Part shown: positions 15,937 through 25,006 of the stretch, in pieces
How the letters are laid out: every line of letters begins with the position of its first letter
How positions within the stretch are numbered: the stretch's first letter is position 1
Origin: WHTX01 sp038255145
Lineage (GTDB): Bacteria; Actinomycetota; Acidimicrobiia; Acidimicrobiales; CAIXPF01
Length of the DNA stretch: 64,000 nt
Reading direction: 5' to 3'
Assembly (NCBI GenBank): GCA_038255145.1
Contig: JBBSLP010000024.1
Span: forward strand, 1-64,000
Translations under genes and position numbers: made by a program
Notes under the pieces: generated by a model
Seen by the model: only the letters and a program-made list of their open reading frames with translations
Database searches by the model: none
What the model was told of the DNA's origin: nothing

Positions 15937-18480
15937 ATGTGGAACCTCACCATCAAGGGCCTCATGGCCCACAAGCGCCGCCTGATCGGCACGTGCTCCG
16001 CCGTCATCCTCGGCGTGGCCTTCCTGGCCGGCACCCTGGTGCTGGGCGACAGCATGCGGGCCGACTTCGACCGCCTGTTCACGTCGGCCAACGCCGGCAC
16101 CGACGCCGTGGTCCGCGGCGCCGCCACCCTGGGCAGCGAAGAGGACGCCCGCCGCCAGCCCATCGACGCGTCGCTGTTGGACCAGGTGGCGACGGTGGAC
16201 GGTGTGGCCGCCGTGGCCCCCTCGATCAGCGGCATGGGCCAGATCGTCGGTGCCGACGGCCAGGCCCTGGGCGGCAACGGCCCCCCCACCCTGGCCGGGA
16301 ACTGGATCGACGTGCCCGAGCTGTCGCCCTGGCGACTGGCCGAGGGCCGGGCCCCGGCCGCGGCGGGCGAGGTCGTCATCGACAAGGGGTCGGCCGATGC
16401 CGGCAAGCTGACCGTGGGTTCGACGACCACGGTGCGGGTGCCCGACCCCGTGCCCGTCACCGTGGTGGGCATCGCCACCTTCGGTGAGGACGACAGCCTG
16501 AGCGGGGCCACCTTCGCCGGCTTCACCCTGGCCGAGGCCGAGCGCTGGTTCACCGCCCAGCCCGGCCAGCTGTCCAACGTGCTCGTCGCCGGCGCCGACG
16601 GGGTCAGCCAGGAGACGCTGGTCGACCGCATCGAGCCCCTCCTGCCCGCCGGCGTGGAGGCCATCACCGGGGCCGAGCAGACCGCGGAGGACAACCAGTC
16701 CATCCAGGATGCCTTCCTCGGCTTCTTCGAGACCTTCCTGCTCGTCTTCGCGGGGATCGCCCTGCTGGTGGGCACGTTCAGCATCTACAACACCTTCTCC
16801 ATCATCGTGGCCCAGCGCACCAAGGAGTCGGCCCTGCTGCGGGCCATCGGCGCCAGCCGGCGCCAGGTCATCACCTCCATCGCCCTCGAAGCCCTGATGA
16901 TCGGGGTGTTGGCCTCGGCTGTCGGCGCCGCCGCCGGCATCGGCCTGGCCGTGGGCCTGGGCGCCCTGCTCGACGCCCTCGGCGTGGGCACCTCGGGCGG
17001 GGCCCTGGCCGTCGAACCGGCCAGCCTGATCATCTCCCTGGCCGTGGGCGTCATCGTCACCCTGCTGGCCAGCGTGGCCCCGGCCATCAAGGCGTCCCGG
17101 GTGCCGCCCGTGGCCGCCATGCGGGAGATGGCGCTGGACCACACCGGCGCCTCCCGGGTCCGGGCCGCCATCGGCGTGCTGGCCACGGCCGGCGGCGTCG
17201 CCACCGTGCTGGCCTTCGCCCTGAAGGGGGGCGACGGGGCCCTGCTCCCCGCCGGGCTGGGGGCGGTGGCCACCATCGTGGGCCTGGTCGTGCTCGGCCC
17301 CGTGGTGGCCGGGCCGGCCAGCCGGTTCATCGGCGCCCCCCTGCCCCGGTTCCGGGGCATCACCGGCAACCTGTCCCGGGAGAACGCCATGCGCAACCCC
17401 CGCCGCACCGCGGGCACGGCGGCCGCCCTCATGGTCGGCGTCGGCGTGGTGTCCCTGTTCACCGTCTTCGCCGCCAGCATCACCCGCTCGGTGGGCGACG
17501 TCGTCGACCAGTCCTTCGCCGGTGACCTGGTCATGACGTCGACCGACTTCAGCGGCAGCGGCATCCCCTTGGCGGTGGCGCCGGCCCTGGGCGAGCTGCC
17601 CCAGGTCGGTGGAGCCGTGGGTGTGGGTTACACCGCCCTGCTGCTCGACGGGGTCGAGGGTGACGCCAGCGTGGCCGACCTCGCCGGGTTGGCCCAGGTC
17701 ATGGACCTGGAGGAATCCCAGGGATCACTGGCGCAGGTGGGTCAGGACCAGCTGGCCATCTCGACCCGACGGGCCGAGCAGGAGAGCCTGGAACTGGGTG
17801 ACGTGGTGCCCGTGGGCTTCACCGACGGCAGCACCACCGACCTGACCGTGGGCGCCATCTACGACCGGTGGCAGCTGATGGGTGACGTCATCATCCCCCC
17901 GGCCGCCTACCTGCCCCACGCCGTGCAGGCCAGTGACGAGGTGGTGTTGGTCAAGGCGGCCCCCGGCGTCAGCATCGCCGATGCCAAGGCCGCCATCGCC
18001 CCCGTCGCCGACCGGTTCGGCGCTCCGAAGCCCTTGGACCGCGACGAGTACATCGACACCGTGGCCGCCGGCGTCGACCAGATGCTGACCATCGTCTACG
18101 CCCTGCTGGCCCTGGCCATCCTCATCGCCCTCATGGGCATCGCCAACACCCTGTCCCTGTCCATCCACGAGCGGACCCGGGAGCTGGGGCTGCTGCGGGC
18201 CGTGGGCCAGACCCGGGGCCAGCTCCGGGCCATGGTCCGCTGGGAGTCGGTGATCATCGCCCTGTTCGGGACGGTCGGCGGCATCGGCCTGGGGGTGTTC
18301 CTGGGTTGGGCCCTGCTCAAGGCGTCGGCGTCCTCCGAGGGCCTCACCGCCTTCGCCCTGCCCACCACCCAGCTGGTGGTGGTGCTGGGCCTCGGTGCCC
18401 TGGCCGGGGTGCTCGCCGGTCTGCGCCCCGCCCGCCGGGCGGCCAGGCTCGACGTGCTCGACGCCATCGCCACCGCCTGA
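15937..18480 (+). CDS. FtsX/MacB-type ABC exporter permease
   Basis: This 847-aa membrane protein has the four-helix FtsX core duplicated. One TM helix near the N-terminus (RLIGTCSAVILGVAFLAGTL) is followed by a large extracellular domain (about 45-245), three TM helices (about 265-385), a central pair near 415-460, a second extracellular domain and three C-terminal helices ending at about 835. KESALLRAIGASRRQV and ERTRELGLLRAVGQTRGQLR are the conserved cytoplasmic turns. Such permeases export lipids, peptides or antibiotics, or transmit force; the substrate cannot be read here. Confidence 0.9.
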   Translation: MWNLTIKGLMAHKRRLIGTCSAVILGVAFLAGTLVLGDSMRADFDRLFTSANAGTDAVVRGAATLGSEEDARRQPIDASLLDQVATVDGVAAVAPSISGMGQIVGADGQALGGNGPPTLAGNWIDVPELSPWRLAEGRAPAAAGEVVIDKGSADAGKLTVGSTTTVRVPDPVPVTVVGIATFGEDDSLSGATFAGFTLAEAERWFTAQPGQLSNVLVAGADGVSQETLVDRIEPLLPAGVEAITGAEQTAEDNQSIQDAFLGFFETFLLVFAGIALLVGTFSIYNTFSIIVAQRTKESALLRAIGASRRQVITSIALEALMIGVLASAVGAAAGIGLAVGLGALLDALGVGTSGGALAVEPASLIISLAVGVIVTLLASVAPAIKASRVPPVAAMREMALDHTGASRVRAAIGVLATAGGVATVLAFALKGGDGALLPAGLGAVATIVGLVVLGPVVAGPASRFIGAPLPRFRGITGNLSRENAMRNPRRTAGTAAALMVGVGVVSLFTVFAASITRSVGDVVDQSFAGDLVMTSTDFSGSGIPLAVAPALGELPQVGGAVGVGYTALLLDGVEGDASVADLAGLAQVMDLEESQGSLAQVGQDQLAISTRRAEQESLELGDVVPVGFTDGSTTDLTVGAIYDRWQLMGDVIIPPAAYLPHAVQASDEVVLVKAAPGVSIADAKAAIAPVADRFGAPKPLDRDEYIDTVAAGVDQMLTIVYALLALAILIALMGIANTLSLSIHERTRELGLLRAVGQTRGQLRAMVRWESVIIALFGTVGGIGLGVFLGWALLKASASSEGLTAFALPTTQLVVVLGLGALAGVLAGLRPARRAARLDVLDAIATA

Positions 18481-18536
18481 CCCCGGCTCCACCTGCGGCC
18501 CGAGCCGCCTGATCGGCGTCTCCCTCCCCGAAGCCA

Positions 18537-18570
18537 CCGCCTCCCCCGCCTCCGCCAGCAGGGGAGGCGG
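18537..18570 (+). terminator. Terminator after the exporter permease
   Basis: A 10-bp perfect stem CCGCCTCCCC / GGGGAGGCGG with a 14-nt loop, 57 bp past the stop. Confidence 0.65.
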
Positions 18571-18678
18571 CGGCGCGCCCGCCCGGCGCCGCCCCGGCAT
18601 GCGACGCCACTGCACACCGGGCAACGTGGGCAAGACTGTCGGGGGCTTTGGAATGGCAGCGCACCAGACTGGAGGGGC

Positions 18679-19893
18679 ATGGAGGACGAGCTCGAGCTGC
18701 GCATCTCCGACGAGGACCGCCACCACGTCATCGCCCACCTGCGTCGTGCCACCACCGAGGGGCGGATCGACCTGGACGAGTTCGCCCAACGGGTCGAGCG
18801 CACCTACGCCGCCCGCACCCCCAGCGAGCTGGCCCCCGTGTTCGTGGACCTGCCACTGCCCACCCCGGTCGACGACACCCCCGTGGTCATCCCCCCGGCA
18901 CGGGCGGCACGCCCCCGGCGACGGCGACGGCGTGTGGTGGCGGTCATGGGTGGCAGCGACCGCAAGGGCCGCTTCCACCTCGATCGTCGCACCACGGCCA
19001 TGGCCCTCATGGGCCACGTCACCCTCGACCTGCGGGGCGCGGCCATCGAGCACGGCGACGTCGACATCCGCTGCTGGGCCCTGCTGGGCGGGGTGGACGT
19101 GATCGTGCCCGAGGGCGTGCCCGTCGACTTCGGCGGCTTCGTGCTCATGGGCGGTCGGGACGAGAAGGTGGCCGACGTGGTCCCTCACCCCGAGGCCCCC
19201 CGGTTGCGGGTGCGGGGTTACGGCATGTTCGGCGCCGTCGACCTCGAGTCACGGCCCTACCGGCCCAACGAGCGCGAGCTGGGCGACGAGGTCCGCCAGC
19301 GGCTCCGTCGCGGCGTGGAGCGCCTGCTGGGGGCGAGCGGCCCGGTGGCGGCAGTGGCCTCCGCCGCCGATCCCCGACCGCCCACGGGCACCGTGACCGT
19401 GCTCGCCGCCACCTTCGACCCCCCGCCCGTGCCCGTCCGCCGTCGGGGCACCCTGCTGCGGCGCGACACCGGCCAGGCCACCGCCGAAGAAGCGGTGCGC
19501 CGGGCCGTGCTCGGCGCCCTGCGTGGCGCGGGGGCGTCGGGCGTCGAGGTGACGGGTGCCGGGGTGCTGGCCGTGTTCCCCTCGGCCCGCACCGCGTTGC
19601 GGGCCGCGGTGGCGGCGCGGGTCGGCGCCCCGCCGGGAGACGTCGAGGGCAGCGCCGGGCTGCGGATCGGCCTGCATGCGATCGAGCTCGACGGCGAGGG
19701 TGACGGCGACGAGCTCGCCCTCGGTCGGCGCACAGCAGCGGCGTTGGCCGCGGGGGCCCAGTCCGGCGAGGTGCTGGCCAGTGACGCGGTGGCCACCCTG
19801 GGAGCGTCGAGCGGCCTGCGCTTCGGCCCCGGGCGGGGGGTGCCCGGACCCTCCCTGCTGCCCGTGCGGGCCCACCCCCTGCTCGGCGACTGA
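18679..19893 (+). CDS. DUF1707 protein with LiaF-like middle and decayed nucleotide-cyclase-like C-terminal domain
   Basis: The 404-aa product begins with a DUF1707 domain (residues 1-55, ELRISDEDRHHVIAHLRRA then TEGRIDLDEFAQRVERTYAA). A basic linker leads to a beta-rich LiaF/DUF2154-like segment (about 95-200, VMGGSDRKGRF ... VDVIVPEGVPVDFGG). The last 150 residues (from about 245) read like a class III cyclase-homology domain (LRIGLHAIELDGE, then RTAAALAAGAQSGEVLAS), but the metal-binding Asp pair and substrate residues of true cyclases are not evident, so it is probably a binding or scaffold domain. No membrane segment is seen. GGAGGGG precedes the ATG. Confidence 0.75.
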   Translation: MEDELELRISDEDRHHVIAHLRRATTEGRIDLDEFAQRVERTYAARTPSELAPVFVDLPLPTPVDDTPVVIPPARAARPRRRRRRVVAVMGGSDRKGRFHLDRRTTAMALMGHVTLDLRGAAIEHGDVDIRCWALLGGVDVIVPEGVPVDFGGFVLMGGRDEKVADVVPHPEAPRLRVRGYGMFGAVDLESRPYRPNERELGDEVRQRLRRGVERLLGASGPVAAVASAADPRPPTGTVTVLAATFDPPPVPVRRRGTLLRRDTGQATAEEAVRRAVLGALRGAGASGVEVTGAGVLAVFPSARTALRAAVAARVGAPPGDVEGSAGLRIGLHAIELDGEGDGDELALGRRTAAALAAGAQSGEVLASDAVATLGASSGLRFGPGRGVPGPSLLPVRAHPLLGD

Positions 19894-19957
19894 CCTGCCG
19901 ACGGCTCCTCACCCACGCCAACCGCTGCGGATGACCGCATCGGGGTAGACCAGGGCC

Positions 19958-21085
19958 ATGGCTCCCGCCGATGATCCGCGTCCCGTCCCGTGGCGCACGA
20001 TCTGGGCCACCATCGGCTCGGTCCTGGTGGCCGCCGCCGCGGTCGTCGTCATCCAGGAGCTGCAACGGGTGCTGGTGTGGATCGTGGTGGCCGCCTTCCT
20101 GGCCGTCGTGCTCAACCCGATCGTGAACCTCCTCGTCCACCGGGCCCACATGCGCCGGGGTCTGGCCACGTCGGTGACCTTCCTGGTGGCCATCCTTTTG
20201 GTGGCGGGCATGGGCTACCTGTTCGTGCGGCCCCTGGTCACCGCCGGGCAGAGCGTGGCCCACGACCTCCCCGACCTGGTGAACGAGGCCCGGGCCGGGC
20301 GGGGGCCGGTGGGAGGTCTGGTGCGGCGCTTCGACCTCGACACCCGCTTGAGCGAGCAGGCCGACCAGCTCCAGGGCAACATCGACCAGATCGGCTCGCA
20401 GAGCATGAAGGTGGTGGGCGCGGTGGGGTCGGCCGTGGTCGGCACCCTGACCGTGCTCGTGCTCACCTTCCTGATGCTGCTCGAGGCGCCCCGGTTGATC
20501 AACGCCGGGCTGGGCCACCTGCCCGAGCACCGCCGCAACCGCATCCAGGCCGTGGCCGACGACTGCGGGAAGGCCATCACCGGCTACATGGCCGGCAACG
20601 TGCTCATCAGCCTCATCGCCGGGGTCCTGACCTACATCTTCCTGTGGATCGCCGGCGTGCCCTTCAAGGAGGTCATCGCCGTCTTCGTGGCCGTCGTCGA
20701 CCTCATCCCCCTGGTGGGGGCGACCATCGGTGCGGTGGTGGCCTCGGCCGTGGGCTTCCTGCACTCGCCGCTGACCGGTGTGGCCACCCTGGTGTTCTTC
20801 GTCGTCTACCAGCAGGCCGAGAACCACCTGCTGCAGCCGGGGATCCAGGCCCGCACGGTCAAGCTCTCCCCCCTGGTCGTCCTGGTCAGCGCCTTGATAG
20901 GCGTGGACATGGCCGGGTTGTTGGGAGCGCTGCTGGCCATACCCGTGGCCGGGGTGCTCAAGGTCATCATCAGGGACGTGTGGGACAACCGCAGGGGCGC
21001 GCTCAAACCCGAGCCCACCGTGGGCGGCGACGAGACCCCGGTCTCCTCCGCCGGCGCCCGACCCGCCATCGAACCCACCGGCTGA
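19958..21085 (+). CDS. AI-2E family (PerM-type) membrane transporter
   Basis: This 375-aa protein has the family layout: two or three N-terminal helices, a long amphipathic region (about 95-145), then five more helices with the conserved AGVPFKEVIAVFVAVVDLIP and LVFFVVYQQAENHLLQP. Members export or release quorum signals or act as Na+/H+ antiporters; the substrate cannot be assigned. TAGACC lies 6 nt before the ATG, a weak match to the leaderless box used elsewhere. Confidence 0.88.
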   Translation: MAPADDPRPVPWRTIWATIGSVLVAAAAVVVIQELQRVLVWIVVAAFLAVVLNPIVNLLVHRAHMRRGLATSVTFLVAILLVAGMGYLFVRPLVTAGQSVAHDLPDLVNEARAGRGPVGGLVRRFDLDTRLSEQADQLQGNIDQIGSQSMKVVGAVGSAVVGTLTVLVLTFLMLLEAPRLINAGLGHLPEHRRNRIQAVADDCGKAITGYMAGNVLISLIAGVLTYIFLWIAGVPFKEVIAVFVAVVDLIPLVGATIGAVVASAVGFLHSPLTGVATLVFFVVYQQAENHLLQPGIQARTVKLSPLVVLVSALIGVDMAGLLGALLAIPVAGVLKVIIRDVWDNRRGALKPEPTVGGDETPVSSAGARPAIEPTG

Positions 21086-21391
21086 CCCCGCCACCCGCAC
21101 GTCGATTCGCTGTCGATTCGCCGGCCGGCCGAGGTGGGGGGCGCTGGGTCCTGTCGCAGCGGGCCCTACTGCTGCTGATGCAGGGGCCAGGCGCTGTTTC
21201 TCGGCACGATTTTTGCCGCTCAGACCGCTACCCAGTCACACGCCACCACCGCGCTGCGTCGACCGAGAACGCACGGACGACAGCCCCACCCCACCGACCG
21301 CTCCAGCAGGACGACATCTGCCGCTCGTCGACACAAGCCACCGCAGCCCCCCGCCTGCCGGTGAAGAGGGTGCCGGTGCGATCATGGGGAC
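21086..21391. other. 306-bp intergenic region with an 11-bp-period direct repeat
   Basis: No convincing gene or RNA was found. At 21103-21120 the minus strand reads CGAATCGACAGCGAATCG, a CGAATCG heptamer repeated with an 11-bp period. A nearly identical element occurs at 41892. The middle of the gap (about 21190-21250) is less GC-rich than its surroundings and might hold the promoter of the dioxygenase gene. Confidence 0.5.
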
Positions 21392-22240
21392 ATGCTCGAT
21401 GCCGCGCAGCGTGCCACCTGGGAGCGGGACGGGTTCCTCGTCCTCGAGGACTTCGCCAGCCGGGACGCCTGTGACGCCCTGCGGGAACGGGCGGGCGAGC
21501 TCGTCGACGCCTTCGACCCCGACACCGAGGGGGTGAGGTCGATCTTCACCACCAAGGAGCAGGAGCGGCGCTCGGACGAGTACTTCCTGACCTCGGGGGA
21601 CAAGGTGCGCTTCTTCTTCGAGGAGGAAGCGTTCGACGACGCCGGGGACCTGCGCCAGGCCAAGGCCCTGTCCATCAACAAGATCGGCCACGCCACCCAC
21701 GACCTCGACCCCACCTTCAGCGCCTTCAGCCACACGGCCGACCTGGCGGCGGTGGCCGCCGACGTGGGCCTGGCCGACCCCCGGGTCCTGCAGTCGATGT
21801 ACATCTTCAAGCAGCCCCACATCGGCGGCGAGGTCACCTGCCACACCGACCACACCTTCCTGTGGACCGACCCCCAGAGCTGCGTGGGCTTCTGGTTCGC
21901 CGTACAGGACGCCACGTTGGAGAACGGCTGCATGTGGGCCCTGCCCGGCGGGCACCGGCTGCCGCCCCGGACCCGGTTCCGGCGGGCCGAGGATGGGGGC
22001 ACGGCCATGGAGGTCCTCGACCCCGAGCCCTACCCCGCCGACGGCCTCGTTCCCCTCGAGGCCCGAGCCGGCACCCTGGTCGTGCTGCACGGCCTGCTCC
22101 CCCACCTCTCGGGTCCCAACCGGTCGGACCGGTCCCGCCACGCCTTCACCCTGCACGCCATCGAAGGCGACACCGCCTACCCCGAGGACAACTGGCTCCA
22201 GCGCCCCGACCTCCCCCTGCGGGGCTTCGCGCCGGCCTGA
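21392..22240 (+). CDS. Phytanoyl-CoA dioxygenase (PhyH) family protein
   Basis: This 282-aa protein matches the PhyH family of Fe(II)/2-oxoglutarate dioxygenases. The iron-binding His-x-Asp is in TCHTDHTFLWTD (about residues 152-158), and the distal His and 2-oxoglutarate Arg are in HGLLPHLSGPNRSDRSRHAF. The N-terminal AAQRATWERDGFLVLEDF is the typical opening. The eukaryotic enzyme hydroxylates phytanoyl-CoA; bacterial members act on diverse substrates, so the true substrate is unknown. It is separated by 52 bp from adenosine deaminase, which has its own promoter. Confidence 0.87.
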   Translation: MLDAAQRATWERDGFLVLEDFASRDACDALRERAGELVDAFDPDTEGVRSIFTTKEQERRSDEYFLTSGDKVRFFFEEEAFDDAGDLRQAKALSINKIGHATHDLDPTFSAFSHTADLAAVAADVGLADPRVLQSMYIFKQPHIGGEVTCHTDHTFLWTDPQSCVGFWFAVQDATLENGCMWALPGGHRLPPRTRFRRAEDGGTAMEVLDPEPYPADGLVPLEARAGTLVVLHGLLPHLSGPNRSDRSRHAFTLHAIEGDTAYPEDNWLQRPDLPLRGFAPA

Positions 22241-22280
22241 CCAACGAGCGTGACCGCGGTCCGCTCCCGGAGGTCACCGG

Positions 22281-22286
22281 TAGCAT
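22281..22286 (+). promoter_or_regulatory. Leaderless -10 box of add
   Basis: TAGCAT ends exactly 6 nt before the ATG of adenosine deaminase. Confidence 0.6.
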
Positions 22287-22292
22287 CCAGCC

Positions 22293-23414
22293 ATGTCGAC
22301 CCCCACCGTCGAGCAGCTGCGTCGAGCCCCCAAGGTGCTCCTCCACGACCACCTCGACGGGGGTCTGCGGCCGGCGACGGTGATCGAGCTGGCCGAGGCC
22401 GCCGGCCACCGGTTGCCCACGACGGACCCCGCCGAGCTGGCGGCGTGGTTCACCGAAGGTGCCTACCGCCACGACCTGACCCTGTACCTGGAGACGTTCG
22501 CCCACACCGTGGGGGTGCTGCAGACCCGCGACGCGCTGACCCGGGTGGCCCGGGAGTGCGCCGAGGACCTGGCCGCCGACGGCGTCGTCTACGCCGAGAT
22601 CCGCTTCGCCCCCGAGCTGCACACCGACGGCGCCCTGAACCTCGACGAGGTGGTCGAGGCCGTCCTGGCCGGCTTCGCCGAGGGCTCGGCCGCCACCGGC
22701 ATCGTCATCGGCACGCTGTGCACGGCCATGCGCACCTCGGCCCGGGCCCTGGAGATCGCCGAGCTGGCCGTTCGCCACCGTGACGACGGCGTGGTCGGCT
22801 TCGACATCGCCGGGGCCGAGAAGGGCTATCCGCCGTCGCGCCACCTCGACGCCTTCGACCTGTGCCGGCGGGAGAACTTCCACATCACCATCCATGCCGG
22901 CGAGGCCTTCGGGCTGCCGTCGATCTGGGAGGCCATCCAGTTCTGCGGGGCCGAGCGCCTGGGCCACGGCGTGCGCATCGTGGACGACATCGAGCTCGAC
23001 GAGCACGGCACCTACAGCCTGGGACGGCTGGCCAACTACGTGCGCGACCGGCGCATCCCCCTGGAGATGTGCCCCACCTCCAACGTGCACACCGGGGCAG
23101 CGCCGTCGCTGGCCGAGCACCCCATCGGCCTGCTGCGCCGGCTGCGCTTCCGGGTCACGGTGAACACCGACAACCGGCTCATGTCGTCGACGACGATGAC
23201 CAACGAGTTCGCCCAGTTGGCCGAGACGTTCGCCTTCGGTTGGGACGATGTCGAATGGCTGACGCTCAACGCCATGAAGTCGGCCTTCTGGCCCTTCGAG
23301 GGGCGCCTTGCCCTCATCGACGGCATCATCAAGCCCGGGTTCGCCCGGCTGCGGGCCGAGGCCGGTGAGGCCGAACGGGCCGCCGATCGGCTGGTCGCCC
23401 CCACCCGCTTCTGA
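22293..23414 (+). CDS. add: Adenosine deaminase
   Basis: This 373-aa amidohydrolase deaminates (deoxy)adenosine to (deoxy)inosine. Zinc ligands appear in LLHDHLDGGLR (the HxH pair), in ITIHAGEAFG (His, with catalytic Glu downstream in the fold), and in TVNTDNRLMS. The conserved ERLGHGVRI and CPTSNVHTG segments are also present. The second position of the SLTTD-type motif reads NTDNR, as in actinobacterial enzymes. It lies 61 bp before upp and belongs with the nucleoside importer and deoA/deoC in a salvage set. Confidence 0.95.
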   Translation: MSTPTVEQLRRAPKVLLHDHLDGGLRPATVIELAEAAGHRLPTTDPAELAAWFTEGAYRHDLTLYLETFAHTVGVLQTRDALTRVARECAEDLAADGVVYAEIRFAPELHTDGALNLDEVVEAVLAGFAEGSAATGIVIGTLCTAMRTSARALEIAELAVRHRDDGVVGFDIAGAEKGYPPSRHLDAFDLCRRENFHITIHAGEAFGLPSIWEAIQFCGAERLGHGVRIVDDIELDEHGTYSLGRLANYVRDRRIPLEMCPTSNVHTGAAPSLAEHPIGLLRRLRFRVTVNTDNRLMSSTTMTNEFAQLAETFAFGWDDVEWLTLNAMKSAFWPFEGRLALIDGIIKPGFARLRAEAGEAERAADRLVAPTRF

Positions 23415-23475
23415 GGCGCGGGCCGTCGTCCGGCCCGCCCCGCGAGGGAGGGCTCCGGTACGGTCCCGGGGCACC

Positions 23476-24102
23476 ATGCCCACGCTCGTCGTCGACCACC
23501 CCCTGGTGGCACAGCGCCTGGCCGTCCTGCGCGACGCCACCACCCCCCGCCCGGCCTTCGGCGCCGCCCTCGACGACCTGTCGTGGTCGTTGGTCTACGA
23601 GGCGTGCCGCACCCTGCCCGCCGAGGACTACGTGGTCGAGACCCCCCTCGGCCCCGCCCCGGCCCGGCGGCCGGTGGCCACCCCGGTGCTGGTCCCCGTG
23701 CTGCGGGCCGGTCTGGGCATGCTCCACGGCGCCCTGGGCCTCCTGCCCGACGCCCACGTGGGCTTCGTGGGGTTGAAGCGGGACGAGGTCACCCTGGTCC
23801 CCGACTCCTACGTCACCACCCTGCCCGACGACATGGCCGGGGCCACGGCCTTCGTGTTGGACCCCATGCTGGCCACCGGCGGCTCGGCCGTGCACACCCT
23901 CAAGCTGGTGGAGGCGTGCGGGGCCGGACGCATCGTCGTCTGCTGCGTGCTGGCCGCCCCCGAGGGCCTGGCCGCCCTCGACACCGCCGGCTTCGGTCGG
24001 GTCGAGGTGATCACCGCGTCGGTGGACAGCCACCTGACCGACATCGGCTACATCTACCCCGGCCTGGGCGATGCCGGTGACCGCCAGTTCGGCGACTTCT
24101 GA
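23476..24102 (+). CDS. upp: Uracil phosphoribosyltransferase
   Basis: This 208-aa enzyme makes UMP from uracil and PRPP. The family motifs are VPVLRAGLGM (about residue 78), the PRPP loop VLDPMLATGGSA (about 134), and the C-terminal uracil-binding YIYPGLGDAGDRQFG. The PRPP loop and C-terminus are complete, so it should be active. TACGGT lies 11 nt upstream. A terminator follows. It recovers uracil released by deoA-type phosphorolysis. Confidence 0.95.
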   Translation: MPTLVVDHPLVAQRLAVLRDATTPRPAFGAALDDLSWSLVYEACRTLPAEDYVVETPLGPAPARRPVATPVLVPVLRAGLGMLHGALGLLPDAHVGFVGLKRDEVTLVPDSYVTTLPDDMAGATAFVLDPMLATGGSAVHTLKLVEACGAGRIVVCCVLAAPEGLAALDTAGFGRVEVITASVDSHLTDIGYIYPGLGDAGDRQFGDF

Positions 24103-24138
24103 GGGTGACTCCTGATCTGACCCCGAGGCGATGGTGCG

Positions 24139-24176
24139 CCAGGGTCGCCGGCCCCGGGGTGGGACGGCGACCCTGG
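24139..24176. terminator. Bidirectional terminator between upp and the collagen-like gene
   Basis: A perfect 12-bp stem CCAGGGTCGCCG / CGGCGACCCTGG encloses CCCCGGGG. It lies between two convergent genes and can serve both. Confidence 0.75.
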
Positions 24177-24201
24177 CTACCAGGTGATCCGTCTCCGGCC
24201 G

Positions 24202-24848
24202 TCAGGCGGGAGCGCCGCTGAGCTTCTCGATGAGCAGTTCGGCGCCGCCATCGACGCCGGGAGCGCCGTCGGCGCCGGCCGGGCCGGTCGCACCGACGCT
24301 GCCGGTGGCACCTGCGGGTCCGACAGGACCCACCGGGCCCTGGGGACCGGGCTCACCGGCACCAGGGGCGTAGTAGCCGACCAGGTCGACGACGACGTGG
24401 GCCTGGCCCACGGCGTTGTTGATCCAGATGCGACCCAGGCTGCCCACCCGCACCGTGACCGAGTTGGCCACGGTCTCGCCGGGCAGGAAGTTCAACGACG
24501 AGACGAGCTGGGGGGCCTCGCCTGCCGGCTGCAGCGTGAGGTAGCTGGCATCGGTTGGCTCCGTGGCCGTGACGTTGACCACCACCGCGGTGGCGTCGTC
24601 CGGTACCCGGCCCACGCCGGCCACGGTCAGCAGCGTCGAACCCAGCGGCCCGCTCGTGCCCCCGTCCCCGTGCGGGTGTCGAGCACCCGCAGCGGTGTGA
24701 CCGGGGTGAACACGTTGCCGGTGTGGGGCGATTGGGCCATCTGGGCCCCGACGACGCCGAACGAGCTGATGACGCCGAGAAGCGCGAAGATCGAGAAGAG
24801 CAGCCGGCCCGATGGTCGCCGGCGGGTGGCGGACTGGATGGGTCCCAT
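24202..24848 (-). pseudogene. Frameshifted secreted protein with collagen-like tail
   Basis: Frame 1 from the ATG at 24848 gives a signal anchor (LLFSIFALLGVISSFGVVGA) and then NVFTPVTPLRVLDTRTGTG. After a run of five G (24663-24659 on the minus strand) the sequence continues only in another frame: GTSGPLGSTLLTVAGVG, DDATAVVVNVTATEPTDAS, then VVVDLVGYYAPG. This is a repeat known from many actinobacterial surface proteins (LDTR...G....VNVTA...V.DLVGYY). The frame ends in Gly-x-Pro/Gly-x-x collagen-like triplets. One extra G would restore a single frame. Real decay, phase variation at the G-run and sequencing error are all possible. Confidence 0.75.
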
Positions 24849-24906
24849 CGTTGGTTCTCCCTTCGCCTGGCCAACGGCCAGTCGGCGGAGACCGTAGGGT
24901 GACCAT

Positions 24907-24939
24907 CACTTGAAGTGGTTGGACCACTTCTCGAAGTGG
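24907..24939. promoter_or_regulatory. Iterated palindromic operator upstream of the collagen-like gene
   Basis: Four alternating half-sites (CACTT, AAGTGG, CCACTT, AAGTGG) form three overlapping inverted repeats: CACTTGAAGTG, AAGTGGTTGGACCACTT, and CCACTTCTCGAAGTGG. Outer palindrome centres are about 20 bp apart, two helical turns. They lie 60-90 bp upstream of the ATG at 24848. Confidence 0.55.
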
Positions 24940-25006
24940 CCAACTGGTGCAACCTGACCGGCTCCCCTCCCCGGAGCGGCGACCGCGATGTACGGGTGGC
25001 AGACCG

